Positions 1-10,806 of a stretch of 64,000 nucleotides of DNA are shown here, in pieces (the stretch's first letter is position 1; each line of letters opens with the position of its first letter). This DNA comes from Micromonospora sp. NBC_01796 (lineage in GTDB: Bacteria > Actinomycetota > Actinomycetes > Mycobacteriales > Micromonosporaceae): NCBI RefSeq assembly GCF_035917455.1, contig NZ_CP109078.1, forward strand, positions 5,254,001 through 5,318,000, written 5' to 3'. The translations under genes and the position numbers were made by a program. The notes under the pieces are model-generated. The model saw nothing but the letters and a program-made list of their open reading frames with translations, had not been told where the DNA came from and did no database searches.

Positions 1-49
1 CGACGTCGTCCCGACCCATGATTGAACGTGAGTGACGACAGGAGACCCG

Positions 50-3000
50 GTGGTTTTTCCGTACCCTCAGGGACCTCGCCTCTCCTCGCCGCCCGCCTTG
101 CCGGCGTCGCCGGCCCCGGGTATCGCGAACCTGGCCCGGACCCCCGAAGCGCAAGGGCTGTACGACCCCGCGTACGAGCGTGACGCCTGCGGGGTGGCCT
201 TCATCGCCGACCTCAACGGACGCCGCTCGCACGACGTGGTGGCCAAGGGGCTCGGCGCGCTGTGCCGGCTCGACCACCGGGGCGCCCGTGGCGCGGAGCA
301 GAACACCGGCGACGGCGCCGGCATCATGCTCCAGGTACCGGACGGATTCCTCCGCGAGGTGGTCGACTTCCCGCTGCCGCCGGCCGGGCAGTACGCCACC
401 GGCCTGGTCTTCCTGCCCCGCGAACCGGACGCCGAACAGCGTGCCCGCGCCGTGCTGGAGAAGTACGCCCTGGTCGAGGGCGCGGAGGTCCTCGGCTGGC
501 GGGACCTGCCGGTCGACGCGACCGACCTGGGCGAGACCGCCCTGGCGGCGCGTCCGCTGATCCGGCAGGTGTTCCTCGCCGCGCGTCGGCTCACCGGTTC
601 GCCCGCCGGTCCGGCGGGTAGCGCGCTGACCGGGCTCGAACTGGACCGGGTCGCGTTCTGCGTGCGCAAGCAGACCGAGCGGGAGACCGCCGAGCGCGGG
701 GTGCCGGCGTACTTCCCGTCGCTGTCCGCCCGGACCATGGTCTACAAGGGCATGCTCACCCCGGACCAGTTGCCGGCGTTCTTCCCCGACCTGACCGACG
801 AGCGGGTGACCAGCGCGATCGCCCTGGTCCACTCCCGGTTCTCCACCAACACCTTCCCGTCGTGGCCGCTGGCGCACCCGTACCGGTTCATCGCCCACAA
901 TGGAGAGATCAACACCATCCGGGGCAACAAGAACTGGATGAACGCCCGCGAGGCGCTGCTGGCCAGCCCGAAGGTGCCCGGCAACCTCAAGCGGCTGTTC
1001 CCGGTCTGCACCCCCGGCGCCTCCGACTCGGCGAACTTCGACGAGGTCCTCGAACTGCTGCACCTGGCCGGGCGGAGCCTGCCGCACGCGGTCCTGATGA
1101 TGATCCCCGAGGCGTGGGAGAACGACCCGGAGATGGCGCCCGCCGAGCGGGCCTTCTACCGGTTCCACGCCAGCCTGATGGAACCGTGGGACGGGCCGGC
1201 GTCGGTCGCGTTCACCGACGGGACCATGGTCGGCGCGGTCCTCGACCGCAACGGGCTGCGCCCCGGCCGCTGGTGGCAGACCAGCGACGGACTGGTGGTC
1301 CTGGGCAGCGAGGCGGGCGTGCTCGACCTCGACCCGGCGACCGTGGTGGCCAAGGGTCGCCTCCAGCCGGGCCGGATGTTCCTGGTCGACACCGCCGCCG
1401 GCCGGATCGTCCACGACGACGAGATCAAGGCCGGACTCGCCGCCGAGCAGCCGTACGCCGAATGGCTGCACGCCGGGCTGATCGACCTGGCCGACCTGCC
1501 GGCCCGCGAGCACACCGTCTACACCCACGACTCGGTCCAGCGTCGTCAGCAGACCTTCGGTTACACCGAGGAGGAGCTGAAGATCCTGCTCGGGCCGATG
1601 GCGCGTACCGGGGCCGAACCGCTCGGGTCGATGGGCACCGACACCCCGATCTCCCCGCTGAGCACCCGCCCCCGGCTGCTCTACGACTACTTCCACCAGC
1701 TTTTCGCGCAGGTCACGAACCCGCCCCTGGACGCGATCCGCGAGGAACTGGTCACCAGCCTCCAGTCGACCATCGGCCCGGAGGGCAACCTGCTCGACCC
1801 CGGCCCGGCGAGCTGCCGGCAGATCGTGCTCCCGTACCCGGTGCTGGACAACGACGAGCTGGCCAAGCTGCTGGACGTGGACGAGGACGGTGACCTGCCC
1901 GGTTTCAAGGCGGTACGGGTCTCCGGGCTCTACCGCCTGCGCGACGGCGCGGCCGGGATCCGCGCCCGGCTGACCGAGATCTGCCGGCACGTCTCGGAGG
2001 CGATCGAGGACGGCGTACGGATCCTCGTCCTCTCCGACCGCGACTCCACCGCCGACCTGGCCCCGATCCCGTCACTGCTGCTCACCGCGGCCGTGCACCA
2101 GCACCTGGTACGCGAGCAGACCCGGACCCGGGCGGCGCTGATCGTCGAGTCCGGCGACTGCCGGGAGGTGCACCACGCCGCCGTGCTGATCGGGTACGGC
2201 GCCGCCGCGGTGAACCCGTACCTGGCGTTCGAGTCGGTCGAGGACCTGATCGCGACGGGTGCACTCGCCGGGATCGAGCCGGCCAAGGCGGTCCGCAACT
2301 ACGTCAAGGCGCTCGGCAAGGGCGTCCTGAAGATCATGTCGAAGATGGGCATCTCCACCGTCTCGTCGTACTGCGGTGCGCAGGTGTTCGAGGCGGTCGG
2401 CCTCGACTCCCGGCTGGTCCAGCGGTACTTCGCCGGTACGGCCGGCAAGATCGGCGGGATCGGCCTGACCGGCATCCACGAGGAGATCGCCGCCCGGCAC
2501 GCGGTCGCGTACCCGCCGAGCGCGGCTCAGGGCGCGCACCGGCGGCTCGAGGTCGGCGGCGAGTACCAGTGGCGGCGCGAGGGTGAACTGCACCTGTTCA
2601 ACCCGGAGACGGTGTTCCTGCTCCAGCACGCCACCCGCTCCCGCCAGTACGAGGTGTTCCGCGACTACACCGCCAAGGTCGACGAACTGGCCGCGAAGGC
2701 GGGTTCGCTGCGCGGGCTGTTCACCCTCCGTACGGGGGTCCGGCCGGCGGTGCCACTGGACGAGGTCGAGCCGGCCAGCGAGATCGTCAAGCGGTTCGCC
2801 ACCGGGGCCATGTCGTACGGGTCGATCTCGGCCGAGGCGCACGAGACCCTCGCGATCGCGATGAACAACCTCGGCGGCAAGTCGAACACGGGCGAGGGCG
2901 GCGAGGACGTCGAGCGCCTCTACGACCCGCGTCGCCGCTCCTCGGTCAAACAGATCGCCAGCGGCCGGTTCGGCGTCACCAGCGAATACCTGGTCAACGC

Positions 3001-4813
3001 CGACGACCTCCAGATCAAGATGGCGCAGGGGGCGAAGCCCGGCGAGGGCGGCCAGCTCCCCGGCAACAAGGTCTGGCCGTGGATCGCCCGTACCCGGCAC
3101 GCCACCCCCGGCGTCGGCCTGATCTCCCCGCCGCCGCACCACGACATCTACTCCATCGAGGACCTGGCCCAACTCGTCCACGACCTGAAGAACGTCAACC
3201 CGGCCGCCCGGGTGCACGTCAAGCTGGTCAGCGAGATCGGCGTCGGTACGGTCGCCGCCGGGGTGGCGAAGCTCAAGGCCGACGTCATCCTGATCTCCGG
3301 CCACGACGGCGGCACCGGCGCCTCCCCGCTGAACTCGCTCAAGCACGCCGGCACCCCGTGGGAGCTGGGACTGGCCGAGGCGCAGCAGACCCTGCTGCTC
3401 AACCGGCTCCGCGACCGGGTCACCGTGCAGGTCGACGGCCAGCTCAAGACCGGTCGGGACGTACTCGTCGCGGCGCTGCTCGGGGCCGAGGAGTTCGGCT
3501 TCGCCACCGCCCCGCTGATCGTCGCCGGGTGCGTCATGATGCGCGTCTGCCACCTCGACACCTGCCCGGTCGGCATCGCCACCCAGAACCCGGTGCTGCG
3601 CGAGCGCTACACCGGCAAGCCGGAGTTCGTGGAGAACTTCTTCCTCTTCCTCGCCGAGGAGGTCCGCGGTTACCTGGCCGAGCTGGGCTTCCGGACCCTG
3701 GAGGAGGCGATCGGGCAGACCGAACTGCTCGACCTCGCCCCGGCGCTGAACCACTGGAAGGCGCGCGGGCTCGACCTGCGGCCCGTACTCCATGTGCCGG
3801 ACCTGCCCGAGGGCGCCGCCCGGCGCGGCATCCGGGCCCAGGACCACGGCCTGGCCGCCGCCCTGGACAACGAACTGCTCGCCCTGGCCGCCCCGGCGCT
3901 GGCCGACGGCACCCAGGTCCGGGCGTCGATCCGGGTCCGCAACGAGCACCGCAGCGTCGGTGCGATGCTCGGCGGCGAGGTGACCCGCCGGTTCGGCGGC
4001 GCCGGCCTGCCCGCCGACACCATCGAGTTCGCCCTCACCGGCACCGCCGGCCAGTCCTTCGGCGCGTTCCTGCCGGCCGGGGTCACCCTGCGGCTGCACG
4101 GCGACGCCAACGACTACGTCGGCAAGGGACTCTCCGGCGGCCGGCTGGTCGTCCGCCCGGACGCCGCCGCGCCGTTCGCCGCCCGCGCCGCGGACCGGAC
4201 CGACGGTACGCCCGGCGCCGAGGACCAGATCATCGCCGGCAACACCATCCTGTACGGGGCCACCGCCGGTGAACTCTTCCTCCGGGGCCGGGTCGGTGAG
4301 CGGTTCGCGGTCCGCAACTCCGGCGCGGTGACGGTGGTCGAGGGGGTCGGCGACCACGGGTGCGAGTACATGACCGGTGGCACCGTCGTGGTGCTCGGCC
4401 CGACCGGGCGGAACTTCGCGGCCGGCATGTCCGGTGGCGCCGCCTTCGTCTGGCAGCTCGACCCGCGCCGGGTCAACCCCGAACTGGTCGACCTGGCCCC
4501 GCTCACCGTCGACGAGCGGGTCACCCTGCACGACCTGGTCCAGCGGCACTTCGCCGAGACCGACTCGGCGGTCGCCGAGCGGCTGCTCAAGCGCTGGCCG
4601 GAGGCGGTCGAGGAGTTCACCGCCGTGGTACCCCGCGACTACAAGCGGGTAATGCAGATCATGCGGGCCGCCGAAGCCGCCGGCCACAACGTCGACGAGG
4701 CGGTCATGACCGCGCTGGCCGCCCCCGTGGCGCCGCCGGCCGCGCCCGTGCCGTCGCCCGCCGCGCCCGCGCAGGTCACGCCGCGCGCGTCCCAGGAGGT
4801 GGCTCGTGCCTGA
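50..4813 (+). CDS. gltB: Glutamate synthase (NADPH) large subunit
   Basis: This is the alpha subunit of NADPH-dependent glutamate synthase (GOGAT), which makes two glutamates from glutamine and 2-oxoglutarate in cytoplasmic ammonia assimilation. An N-terminal class II amidotransferase domain carries the nucleophile in RDACGVAF (Cys about residue 47 of the chosen start). FMN-binding central domains follow. A 3Fe-4S motif of three cysteines in [15 protein letters not shown] lies near residue 1161, and the C-terminal GXGXG beta-helix ends the protein. At about 1587 residues the length is normal apart from an Ala/Pro-rich tail. The frame is open from GTG at 32, but AGGAG at 40-44 sits correctly for GTG 50, which I prefer. 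The last 8 nt overlap gltD, so the two are translationally coupled. Confidence 0.96.
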   Translation: MVFPYPQGPRLSSPPALPASPAPGIANLARTPEAQGLYDPAYERDACGVAFIADLNGRRSHDVVAKGLGALCRLDHRGARGAEQNTGDGAGIMLQVPDGFLREVVDFPLPPAGQYATGLVFLPREPDAEQRARAVLEKYALVEGAEVLGWRDLPVDATDLGETALAARPLIRQVFLAARRLTGSPAGPAGSALTGLELDRVAFCVRKQTERETAERGVPAYFPSLSARTMVYKGMLTPDQLPAFFPDLTDERVTSAIALVHSRFSTNTFPSWPLAHPYRFIAHNGEINTIRGNKNWMNAREALLASPKVPGNLKRLFPVCTPGASDSANFDEVLELLHLAGRSLPHAVLMMIPEAWENDPEMAPAERAFYRFHASLMEPWDGPASVAFTDGTMVGAVLDRNGLRPGRWWQTSDGLVVLGSEAGVLDLDPATVVAKGRLQPGRMFLVDTAAGRIVHDDEIKAGLAAEQPYAEWLHAGLIDLADLPAREHTVYTHDSVQRRQQTFGYTEEELKILLGPMARTGAEPLGSMGTDTPISPLSTRPRLLYDYFHQLFAQVTNPPLDAIREELVTSLQSTIGPEGNLLDPGPASCRQIVLPYPVLDNDELAKLLDVDEDGDLPGFKAVRVSGLYRLRDGAAGIRARLTEICRHVSEAIEDGVRILVLSDRDSTADLAPIPSLLLTAAVHQHLVREQTRTRAALIVESGDCREVHHAAVLIGYGAAAVNPYLAFESVEDLIATGALAGIEPAKAVRNYVKALGKGVLKIMSKMGISTVSSYCGAQVFEAVGLDSRLVQRYFAGTAGKIGGIGLTGIHEEIAARHAVAYPPSAAQGAHRRLEVGGEYQWRREGELHLFNPETVFLLQHATRSRQYEVFRDYTAKVDELAAKAGSLRGLFTLRTGVRPAVPLDEVEPASEIVKRFATGAMSYGSISAEAHETLAIAMNNLGGKSNTGEGGEDVERLYDPRRRSSVKQIASGRFGVTSEYLVNADDLQIKMAQGAKPGEGGQLPGNKVWPWIARTRHATPGVGLISPPPHHDIYSIEDLAQLVHDLKNVNPAARVHVKLVSEIGVGTVAAGVAKLKADVILISGHDGGTGASPLNSLKHAGTPWELGLAEAQQTLLLNRLRDRVTVQVDGQLKTGRDVLVAALLGAEEFGFATAPLIVAGCVMMRVCHLDTCPVGIATQNPVLRERYTGKPEFVENFFLFLAEEVRGYLAELGFRTLEEAIGQTELLDLAPALNHWKARGLDLRPVLHVPDLPEGAARRGIRAQDHGLAAALDNELLALAAPALADGTQVRASIRVRNEHRSVGAMLGGEVTRRFGGAGLPADTIEFALTGTAGQSFGAFLPAGVTLRLHGDANDYVGKGLSGGRLVVRPDAAAPFAARAADRTDGTPGAEDQIIAGNTILYGATAGELFLRGRVGERFAVRNSGAVTVVEGVGDHGCEYMTGGTVVVLGPTGRNFAAGMSGGAAFVWQLDPRRVNPELVDLAPLTVDERVTLHDLVQRHFAETDSAVAERLLKRWPEAVEEFTAVVPRDYKRVMQIMRAAEAAGHNVDEAVMTALAAPVAPPAAPVPSPAAPAQVTPRASQEVARA

Positions 4814-6287
4814 CCCGAACGGTTTCCTGCGCTACGACCGGCGGTTGCCGGCCCGCCGTCCGGTGCCGGTGCGGATCAGCGACTGGCGGGAGGTCTACCC
4901 GGCCGCCGCCGACGATCTCGTACGCGAACAGGCCACCCGCTGCATGGACTGCGGCATCCCGTTCTGCCACGACGGCTGCCCGCTGGGCAACCGGATCCCG
5001 GACTGGAACGACCTGGTACGTACCGGCAACTGGTCGCACGCGATCGAGTCGCTGCACGCCACGAACAACTTCCCGGAGTTCACCGGGCGGCTCTGTCCGG
5101 CACCGTGCGAGGCGGCCTGCGTACTCGGGATCTCCGGGGGGCAGCCGGTCACCATCAAGCAGGTCGAGGTCGAGATCATCAACCGGGCGGTGGACCTGGA
5201 CCTGGTCCGTCCGCAGGTGGTGGCGAAGCCGTCCGGCAAGCGCATTGCCGTCGTGGGTTCCGGGCCGGCGGGACTCGCTGCCGCGCAGCAGTTGGCCAGG
5301 GCTGGGCACGCTGTCACCGTCTACGAGCGCGACGACAGGATCGGCGGCCTGCTCCGGTACGGCATCCCCGACTTCAAGCTGGAGAAGGAGCACATCGACC
5401 GGCGGCTGGAACAGCTCACCGCCGAGGGCGTCGCCTTCGTCACCGGCGTCAACGTCGGTGTCGACATTACCGCCGAGCAGCTCCGCGCCGAGTACGACGC
5501 CGTCCTGCTCGCCTGCGGTGCGCTCCAGGGCCGGGACACCCAGGCCACTCCCGGGCGGGCCCTGCGCGGCGTGCGCCAGGCGATGGAGCACCTGGTCGCG
5601 GCGAACCGGGTGGTGAACGGACTGGACGAGAGCACCCCGATCGACGCCGCCGGCAAACACGTTGTGATCATCGGTGGTGGTGACACCGGCGCGGACTGCC
5701 TCGGTGTGGCCCACCGGCAGGGCGCTGTCGGCGTACACCAGCTCGACCTGTACCCGGTGCCACCGGGCAGCCGGGACGAGAACCGCGACCCGTGGCCGAC
5801 CTGGCCGTGGATCCTGCGCGACTACCCGGCGCACGAGGAGGGCGGCGAGCGGGTCTTCGCCGTCGCGGTCCAGGAGTTCGTCGACGACGGCACCGGCCAG
5901 GTACGCGCGGTCCGGGTCGCCGAGGTCAGCGTGACCAAACAGGACGGGCAGCGGATCATGACCGTCAAGCCCGGCTCGGAACGGGAACTTCCGGCCGACC
6001 TGGTGCTGCTGGCGATCGGCTTCGACGGAACCGAGGAGCAGCCGCTGCTCGACCAGCTCGGGGTGGCCCGCAACCGGCGCGGCGCGATCGACGCCACCGC
6101 CGACTGGCAGACCTCCACCGACGGGGTCTTCGTCGCCGGTGACATGCACCGGGGCGCGTCGCTGATCGTCTGGGCGATCGCCGAGGGCCGCGCGGCCGCC
6201 GCCGCGATCCACACCTACCTCGACGGTCCCGGCACCCTGCCGGCCCCGGTCACCGCCTCCGCCCAACCCCTGACCGCCGCCCGCTGA
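4806..6287 (+). CDS. gltD: Glutamate synthase (NADPH) small subunit
   Basis: This is the beta subunit of glutamate synthase (493 aa). It oxidises NADPH on FAD and passes electrons through Fe-S clusters to GltB. The N-terminal cysteine-rich region is clear ([14 protein letters not shown] and [13 protein letters not shown], about residues 41-105). It is followed by an FAD-binding Rossmann motif [14 protein letters not shown] (about residue 150) and an NADPH-binding motif [13 protein letters not shown] (about residue 285). Length and order match the family. The GTG start overlaps the end of gltB by 8 nt, and the pair ends at a strong hairpin 50 nt downstream. Confidence 0.96.
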   Translation: MPDPNGFLRYDRRLPARRPVPVRISDWREVYPAAADDLVREQATRCMDCGIPFCHDGCPLGNRIPDWNDLVRTGNWSHAIESLHATNNFPEFTGRLCPAPCEAACVLGISGGQPVTIKQVEVEIINRAVDLDLVRPQVVAKPSGKRIAVVGSGPAGLAAAQQLARAGHAVTVYERDDRIGGLLRYGIPDFKLEKEHIDRRLEQLTAEGVAFVTGVNVGVDITAEQLRAEYDAVLLACGALQGRDTQATPGRALRGVRQAMEHLVAANRVVNGLDESTPIDAAGKHVVIIGGGDTGADCLGVAHRQGAVGVHQLDLYPVPPGSRDENRDPWPTWPWILRDYPAHEEGGERVFAVAVQEFVDDGTGQVRAVRVAEVSVTKQDGQRIMTVKPGSERELPADLVLLAIGFDGTEEQPLLDQLGVARNRRGAIDATADWQTSTDGVFVAGDMHRGASLIVWAIAEGRAAAAAIHTYLDGPGTLPAPVTASAQPLTAAR

Positions 6288-6338
6288 CACCCCACCGCGG
6301 CTCCCCACGCGGGTCAAGATCCGCAGACTTCCACTGAG

Positions 6339-6374
6339 AAGGGTGGCTATCCCACGCCGGATAGCCACCCTTTT
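6339..6374 (+). terminator. Rho-independent terminator of gltBD
   Basis: A perfect 13-bp inverted repeat (arms 6339-6351 and 6360-6372) encloses an 8-nt loop. The 3' arm runs into TTTT. It lies 50 nt after the gltD stop codon. Confidence 0.85.
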
Positions 6375-6563
6375 CGGTGAGGGTTGTTCCGGGAAGCGGG
6401 GCGGGCCGGGATTACCGTCCGCAGTGTAGTGGGAATGTAGAGGACGCCTCGAAAATCTCCGCAAGGCGTTTGTGCGGATGGAGAGAGGGCTCGCCTCGAT
6501 CTGGGTCGGAGCGCAGCTGCCCGTTCGTCTGCCTGTCGGTGTCCCTAGTCGGAGGAGTTGTTT

Positions 6564-7148
6564 GTGTCGAGGAACTGGTTCGGCTCACGAATGCCATTTC
6601 TGACGAGCATGGTCCTGGCGGCCCTGTTCCTCGGTCCCGTCAATGCCGCCATCGCCGCACCCACCGGCCCGGGTGCCGGTGGCCAGGACTTCCGGGCCGA
6701 CGCCCGGTCGGCGGGCCTCACCGCTGCTGAAGCCGATGAGCTGCAGAAACGTGTCGACGCCCGGCTGGATCAGCTCGGCGGCAAGCAGGTCGCCGCAAAC
6801 AAGATCGAGTACGCCCCCGGCAGCCACCTGCTCCTCAATCTGCCCGGGGAGAAGTACGCCCGCGAACTCAACCAGCCGATCGGCACACTGGCGAGCTGTG
6901 CCGAACTCTACTTCTGCGCCTGGAGCGGAGGCGGATGGAGTGGGGAAAAGCGTTCCGAATGGAGATGTTCGGTCTGGATCCACATCCCGACGTGGGCCGG
7001 ATACGGATCCTGGATGAACACTCAAACTCCGGGTACCCGGGCGTATTTCCTCGGAGCGGACGGTAGTGAACTCGGCCGCTCGTCGGCCGCCCCCAGTCAC
7101 AGCTCGAACTACGTCTGGACTCCCGTCTACCACATCGACCCCTGCTGA
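6564..7148 (+). CDS. Secreted hypothetical protein, possibly inhibitor I36-like C-terminus
   Basis: This is a predicted exported protein of about 194 aa with a hydrophobic signal peptide (SMVLAALFLGPVNAAIAA, cleavage near residue 31). A charged helical segment (about 40-75) precedes a Cys/Trp-rich domain beginning SCAELYFCAWSG. The spacing of Cys, aromatic and Gly residues there resembles the actinobacterial peptidase inhibitor I36 / beta-gamma-crystallin-like group, but the match is weak and the function is unproven. GTG 6564 is chosen because GGAGGAG at 6551-6557 sits 6 nt upstream; an in-frame TTG at 6558 is too close to it. The gene stands alone between the gltBD terminator and the FtsK-like locus. 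Confidence 0.7.
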   Translation: MSRNWFGSRMPFLTSMVLAALFLGPVNAAIAAPTGPGAGGQDFRADARSAGLTAAEADELQKRVDARLDQLGGKQVAANKIEYAPGSHLLLNLPGEKYARELNQPIGTLASCAELYFCAWSGGGWSGEKRSEWRCSVWIHIPTWAGYGSWMNTQTPGTRAYFLGADGSELGRSSAAPSHSSNYVWTPVYHIDPC

Positions 7149-7241
7149 GGCAGGCGCCCGAACGCCTCGGTGACGCTCGACCCCCGACAGGTGCGCTGAG
7201 GCGCTAGGGCCGAGGTCGGGGTCGCCACAGCCCAGGCGGCG

Positions 7242-7318
7242 CGACGATCCTGCACTTGTGGTGGTACACAAACTCGGATGACTGCCCCAATCCGGGCGCC
7301 ACAAGTGCAAGATCGTCG
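7242..7318. repeat. Long imperfect inverted repeat
   Basis: Arms at 7242-7261 and 7299-7318 are complementary over 20 bp with a single mismatch; the core is TGCACTTGTGG. The 37-nt spacer is too long for a simple terminator. It sits in the 266-nt gap between the secreted-protein gene and the FtsK-like gene, and otherwise the gap holds only presumed promoter sequence. It may be a dispersed palindromic element. Confidence 0.6.
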
Positions 7319-7414
7319 GAGGAGTGGTGACTCGGTCGCGTCCGGGTGCCCGTACGGGGGTGCTTCGGTTAGTGTTCCGGTGACTACGCACGCCGACAGG
7401 GGTGGGGGAGCAGG

Positions 7415-9955
7415 GTGGGCAGGCTCGCGGTCACGTACGGGCGGGCGGTCGCGGCACACCGGCAGGCGCGTGCGCATCTGGACGCCGCCCGTCGAGGGCT
7501 CGCCGGAGTCACCGCCCCGCCGCCACCGCCCGAGACCGGGGACATGGTGCAGCGGCTGCGCCGGGTCGGCGAAGCTCTCAGCGCCGTGTCGGCCGGACCG
7601 GAGTTTCCGGGCCGCCCGGTGCCGATCCGGGTCGGTGAGGCGGCCACTTCGGACGGCGGTTTCCCGGTGGTCGTACCGCTGGTCGGTGGGGCGCACCTGG
7701 CGATCGACACCGACGCCCGCGATCCACGTACGGGGGCGGCGCTGCGTTCCCTGGTGATCCGGCTCCTGATGGCCGCCCCGGCCGGCTCGGTACGGGTGGT
7801 GGCGATCGACAACGCCGCGCTCGGCGCCACGTTCCTGCCCCTGCGACCACTCGTCGACGCGGGTGTGCTGAGCCCGCCCGCGACCAGTGACGGGGAGATC
7901 CAGGCCCTGCTCACCGGCGCCGAGCAGCACGCCCGCGCCAGCCACTCCGACCCGAACGGCCGGGACCGGTTGCTGCTGGTGGTGGCGGCGTCCATGCCGG
8001 AGGGTCGGGCCGAGCTGACCCGGCTGGCCGCGTTGACACACGCCGGCCCGGCAGCCGGGGTGTGCGTGCTGGCGGCCGGTTACCCGCCCCGGTCGACGGG
8101 GCTGGAACCACCTCCGTTCGGCAACACCACCCGGGTGACCCGCGACAGCGACTACGCCTGGGTCGGTGACCCGCCGTGGTGGCCGTACAGCGGGGACGGG
8201 ACCGGGTTGGTGGTGCCGGTCCTGCTCGACGGGGACCCGCCCGCCGGGACGATCGCCGCCGTCGCGGAACGGCACGGGGACGCCACCCGGCGGGACGCCA
8301 GCCTGGAGTTCGCCGACCTGCTGCCGGCCCGCAACTGGACCGAGTCGGCCGGCACCGGGCTGCGTACGGTCATCGGCCGCAACGGCCGCGACCCGGTGAC
8401 CCTGGCGTTCGACGACGCGACCCCGCACTGGCTGGTCGGCGGCCGGACCGGCTCCGGCAAGACCGTCTTCCTGCTCGACGTCCTCTATGGACTCGCCGCC
8501 CGCTACTCGCCCGACGAACTGGCCCTCTTCCTGCTCGACTTCAAGGAGGGGGTCAGTTTCACCGAGTTCGTCCCGACCGGGCACGACGGTTCCTGGATCC
8601 CGCACGCCCGCGCCGTCGGCATCGAGTCCGACCGGGAGTACGGCGTGGCGGTCCTGCGGGAGCTGCGGCGGGAGCTGAACCGGCGGGCGAACGCGCTCAA
8701 GCGCCACGGTGTCACCAAGCTCGCCGACCTGCCCCGCGACGGCAAACCCGTGCCACGGGTGGTGGCCGTCATCGACGAGTTCCACGTGCTGTTCGCCGGC
8801 AACGACGCGCTCGCCCGCGAGGCGGTCGCACTGCTCGAGGAACTGGCCCGCAAGGGCCGCTCGTACGGCATCCACCTGGTGCTGGCCAGCCAGAGCATGT
8901 CCGGGATCGAGGCGCTCTACGGCAAGGTCGACTCGATTTTCGGCCAGTTCCCGCTCCGGGTGGCGTTGCCGGGCGGCTCCGGCGTACTCGATGCCCTGAA
9001 CGAGGCCGCCGGGGCGCTGCCGCTCGGTTCCGCGATCATCAACCCCGCCGCCGGCCTCTCCTCGGCGAACACGGTGGTCCGCTTCCCGGACGCGCACGGC
9101 AGCGCCGCGCGGGTCGCGGCCCTGCGGCACGAACTGTGGCAGGGGCGGGCGCAGGGCTCGTTCCCACCCGCGGTCTTCAAGGGGTACGACTCCGCACACG
9201 TCGAGGACGACCCGACGTACCGTGGCCTGATGCCCGGTGGACGCCGGCCGATGGCCCTGGTCGGCCGGGTGGTCGACGTGAACCTGACGTCGGCGATGTT
9301 CATGCTCGACGCCACCCCCGGCCGGCACCTGGCGGTGGTCGGCACCACCCCGGTCGGCGCCGACGTGCTGCAGGCGGCCACCCTCAGCCTGGCCCGCCAG
9401 GCCCAGCCGGGTACCGCCCGATTCCTGCTCGCGCCGCTGGTCGCCGCCGCCGACGAGGTGGCCGACGCGACCGCCGACGCACTGGTCGCGGCCGGTCACC
9501 CGGTGACCCGGTTGGACGCGATGGCGTTGCGGGAGGAGATCCGCAAACTCGCCGAGCCGGTCGCCCAGCCGAGCGACCGGACCTATCTGGTGGCCTTCGG
9601 CATGGACGGGGCCAGCGGGGTGCTGTCCGCCAAGGACCAGAACTACCGGTCCGGCCTGGACGACCTCCAGCAGGTCCTGCGCCACGGCCCGGCGTACGGG
9701 GTGCACCTGCTCGGCTGGTGGCGGGGGCTGCGCCGGCTCGCCGACGACATCGGCGGGGCGCACAACAAGGACGACATCGCCTGCCTGGTGGCGCTGAACG
9801 TGCCCGGTGGGGAACTGGGCATGTACCTCGGGATGCACGATTTGGCGTACACGCCCCGGGCGAACCGGGCGCTGCTGGTGGATCGGCACGACCAGCGCAG
9901 CCGGCTGATCGTGCCGTTCGTTCGACCCGGGTACGAGCTGGACGAGGGGCAGTGA
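7415..9955 (+). CDS. FtsK/SpoIIIE (EccC-like) tandem ATPase
   Basis: This 846-aa P-loop motor protein belongs to the FtsK/SpoIIIE/EccC superfamily, whose members pump DNA or secreted protein substrates. An N-terminal helical segment (about 1-90) precedes an FHA-free, mostly beta region. The first ATPase domain has a Walker A GGRTGSGKT at residues 342-350 and a Walker B VVAVIDEFHVLF with Asp454/Glu455. A second RecA-like domain (about 610-840) has a degenerate loop, GTTPVGAD, lacking the GKS/T residues, as in the degenerate C-terminal domains of EccC proteins. No transmembrane helices are evident, unlike chromosomal FtsK. The next gene begins 2 nt after the stop and encodes the likely membrane partner. 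The substrate is unknown; DNA translocation cannot be excluded. Confidence 0.85.
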   Translation: MGRLAVTYGRAVAAHRQARAHLDAARRGLAGVTAPPPPPETGDMVQRLRRVGEALSAVSAGPEFPGRPVPIRVGEAATSDGGFPVVVPLVGGAHLAIDTDARDPRTGAALRSLVIRLLMAAPAGSVRVVAIDNAALGATFLPLRPLVDAGVLSPPATSDGEIQALLTGAEQHARASHSDPNGRDRLLLVVAASMPEGRAELTRLAALTHAGPAAGVCVLAAGYPPRSTGLEPPPFGNTTRVTRDSDYAWVGDPPWWPYSGDGTGLVVPVLLDGDPPAGTIAAVAERHGDATRRDASLEFADLLPARNWTESAGTGLRTVIGRNGRDPVTLAFDDATPHWLVGGRTGSGKTVFLLDVLYGLAARYSPDELALFLLDFKEGVSFTEFVPTGHDGSWIPHARAVGIESDREYGVAVLRELRRELNRRANALKRHGVTKLADLPRDGKPVPRVVAVIDEFHVLFAGNDALAREAVALLEELARKGRSYGIHLVLASQSMSGIEALYGKVDSIFGQFPLRVALPGGSGVLDALNEAAGALPLGSAIINPAAGLSSANTVVRFPDAHGSAARVAALRHELWQGRAQGSFPPAVFKGYDSAHVEDDPTYRGLMPGGRRPMALVGRVVDVNLTSAMFMLDATPGRHLAVVGTTPVGADVLQAATLSLARQAQPGTARFLLAPLVAAADEVADATADALVAAGHPVTRLDAMALREEIRKLAEPVAQPSDRTYLVAFGMDGASGVLSAKDQNYRSGLDDLQQVLRHGPAYGVHLLGWWRGLRRLADDIGGAHNKDDIACLVALNVPGGELGMYLGMHDLAYTPRANRALLVDRHDQRSRLIVPFVRPGYELDEGQ

Positions 9956-9957
9956 CG

Positions 9958-10806
9958 ATGCAGGGCTTCGACGAGTACGCCACCCTGGCCCGGCACCTGC
10001 ACCAGCTCCAGCGCACCGGTGAGCGTACGACCGCGCAGGCGGCGGCCCGCCGTGATGCCACCGGTGACACGATCGACCAGCTCGGGCAGCGGCTCACCAT
10101 GCAGGAGCAACGGCTGGTCGAACTCGCCAAACTGATCGGGGAGCCGGTCCCGCAGCTCAGCGCCCCACTGCCGCCGCTGACCGTCGCCGGTCACCTCGGG
10201 TCGCCGGCTTCCCGTCACCAGGGGGCGGAGCAGGAGTTGGCGGGCGGTTCGGCGTACCCGGAACTGCCGGTTGGTCCCGATCGGGTGGCGCTGACCTCGA
10301 CGCCCGCGTCGGCACCGGCGGTGCCCGGCCCGCGGCTGCCGTCGGCAGGCGAGGACGGTCCGCCGACGCGACACCTGTCGTCCCCGGCCGCGCCGGTGAA
10401 CCCGGACGTCGAGCTGGACCTGGCGCACCGGGCGGCGGCAGCGGCCGACGAGGCCGCCGCCCAGGTCGAGGAGCTGGCCCAGCAGCCGGCGCTGCTACCG
10501 GGCTCGTCGCCGTTCAGCCGGGCGATCGTGGTCTACGTCGGCTTCATCGCCGCCGGCAACCTGGCTCAGGCCCTGCTGGCGCTCGTCGCCAAGGCCGGCG
10601 CCGTCGACGGCTTCACCCTGTACGCCTGGATGCTCGCCGGACTGCCGGCGTTGACCTTCTTCGCCGCCTACTTCGCCCTCGGCGCCTGGGGGCGGGCCCG
10701 GATCGGGGGCGGCCGACCGGCCCGGTACGCCAGGCTCGGCTTCGCCATGTGTTTTGTCATCATGTCGATCACCTCCTGTTTCTGGACCGTCCTGCTGGAC
10801 GTCTGA
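9958..10806 (+). CDS. Coiled-coil membrane protein coupled to FtsK-like ATPase
   Basis: This 282-aa protein has an N-terminal helical/coiled-coil region (about 1-60, with the Gln/Arg-rich stretch GQRLTMQEQRLVELAKLIGE). A long Pro/Ala-rich linker (about 60-180) follows. Three hydrophobic segments near the C-terminus (about 185-210, 222-240, 258-280) are probable membrane helices. AGGGG at 9945-9949 supports ATG 9958, though a GTG at 9952 overlaps the upstream stop. It is almost certainly co-translated with the ATPase and may anchor it. The family is not recognised. Its 3' end overlaps the end of the convergent gene at 10495-11232 by 312 nt. Confidence 0.75.
   Translation: MQGFDEYATLARHLHQLQRTGERTTAQAAARRDATGDTIDQLGQRLTMQEQRLVELAKLIGEPVPQLSAPLPPLTVAGHLGSPASRHQGAEQELAGGSAYPELPVGPDRVALTSTPASAPAVPGPRLPSAGEDGPPTRHLSSPAAPVNPDVELDLAHRAAAAADEAAAQVEELAQQPALLPGSSPFSRAIVVYVGFIAAGNLAQALLALVAKAGAVDGFTLYAWMLAGLPALTFFAAYFALGAWGRARIGGGRPARYARLGFAMCFVIMSITSCFWTVLLDV

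Noticed and set aside
2072-4687. Very long open frame antisense to gltB
   Set aside because: It mirrors the codon bias of gltB on the opposite strand, has no ribosome binding site and reads as low-complexity Gly/Asp/Val sequence.
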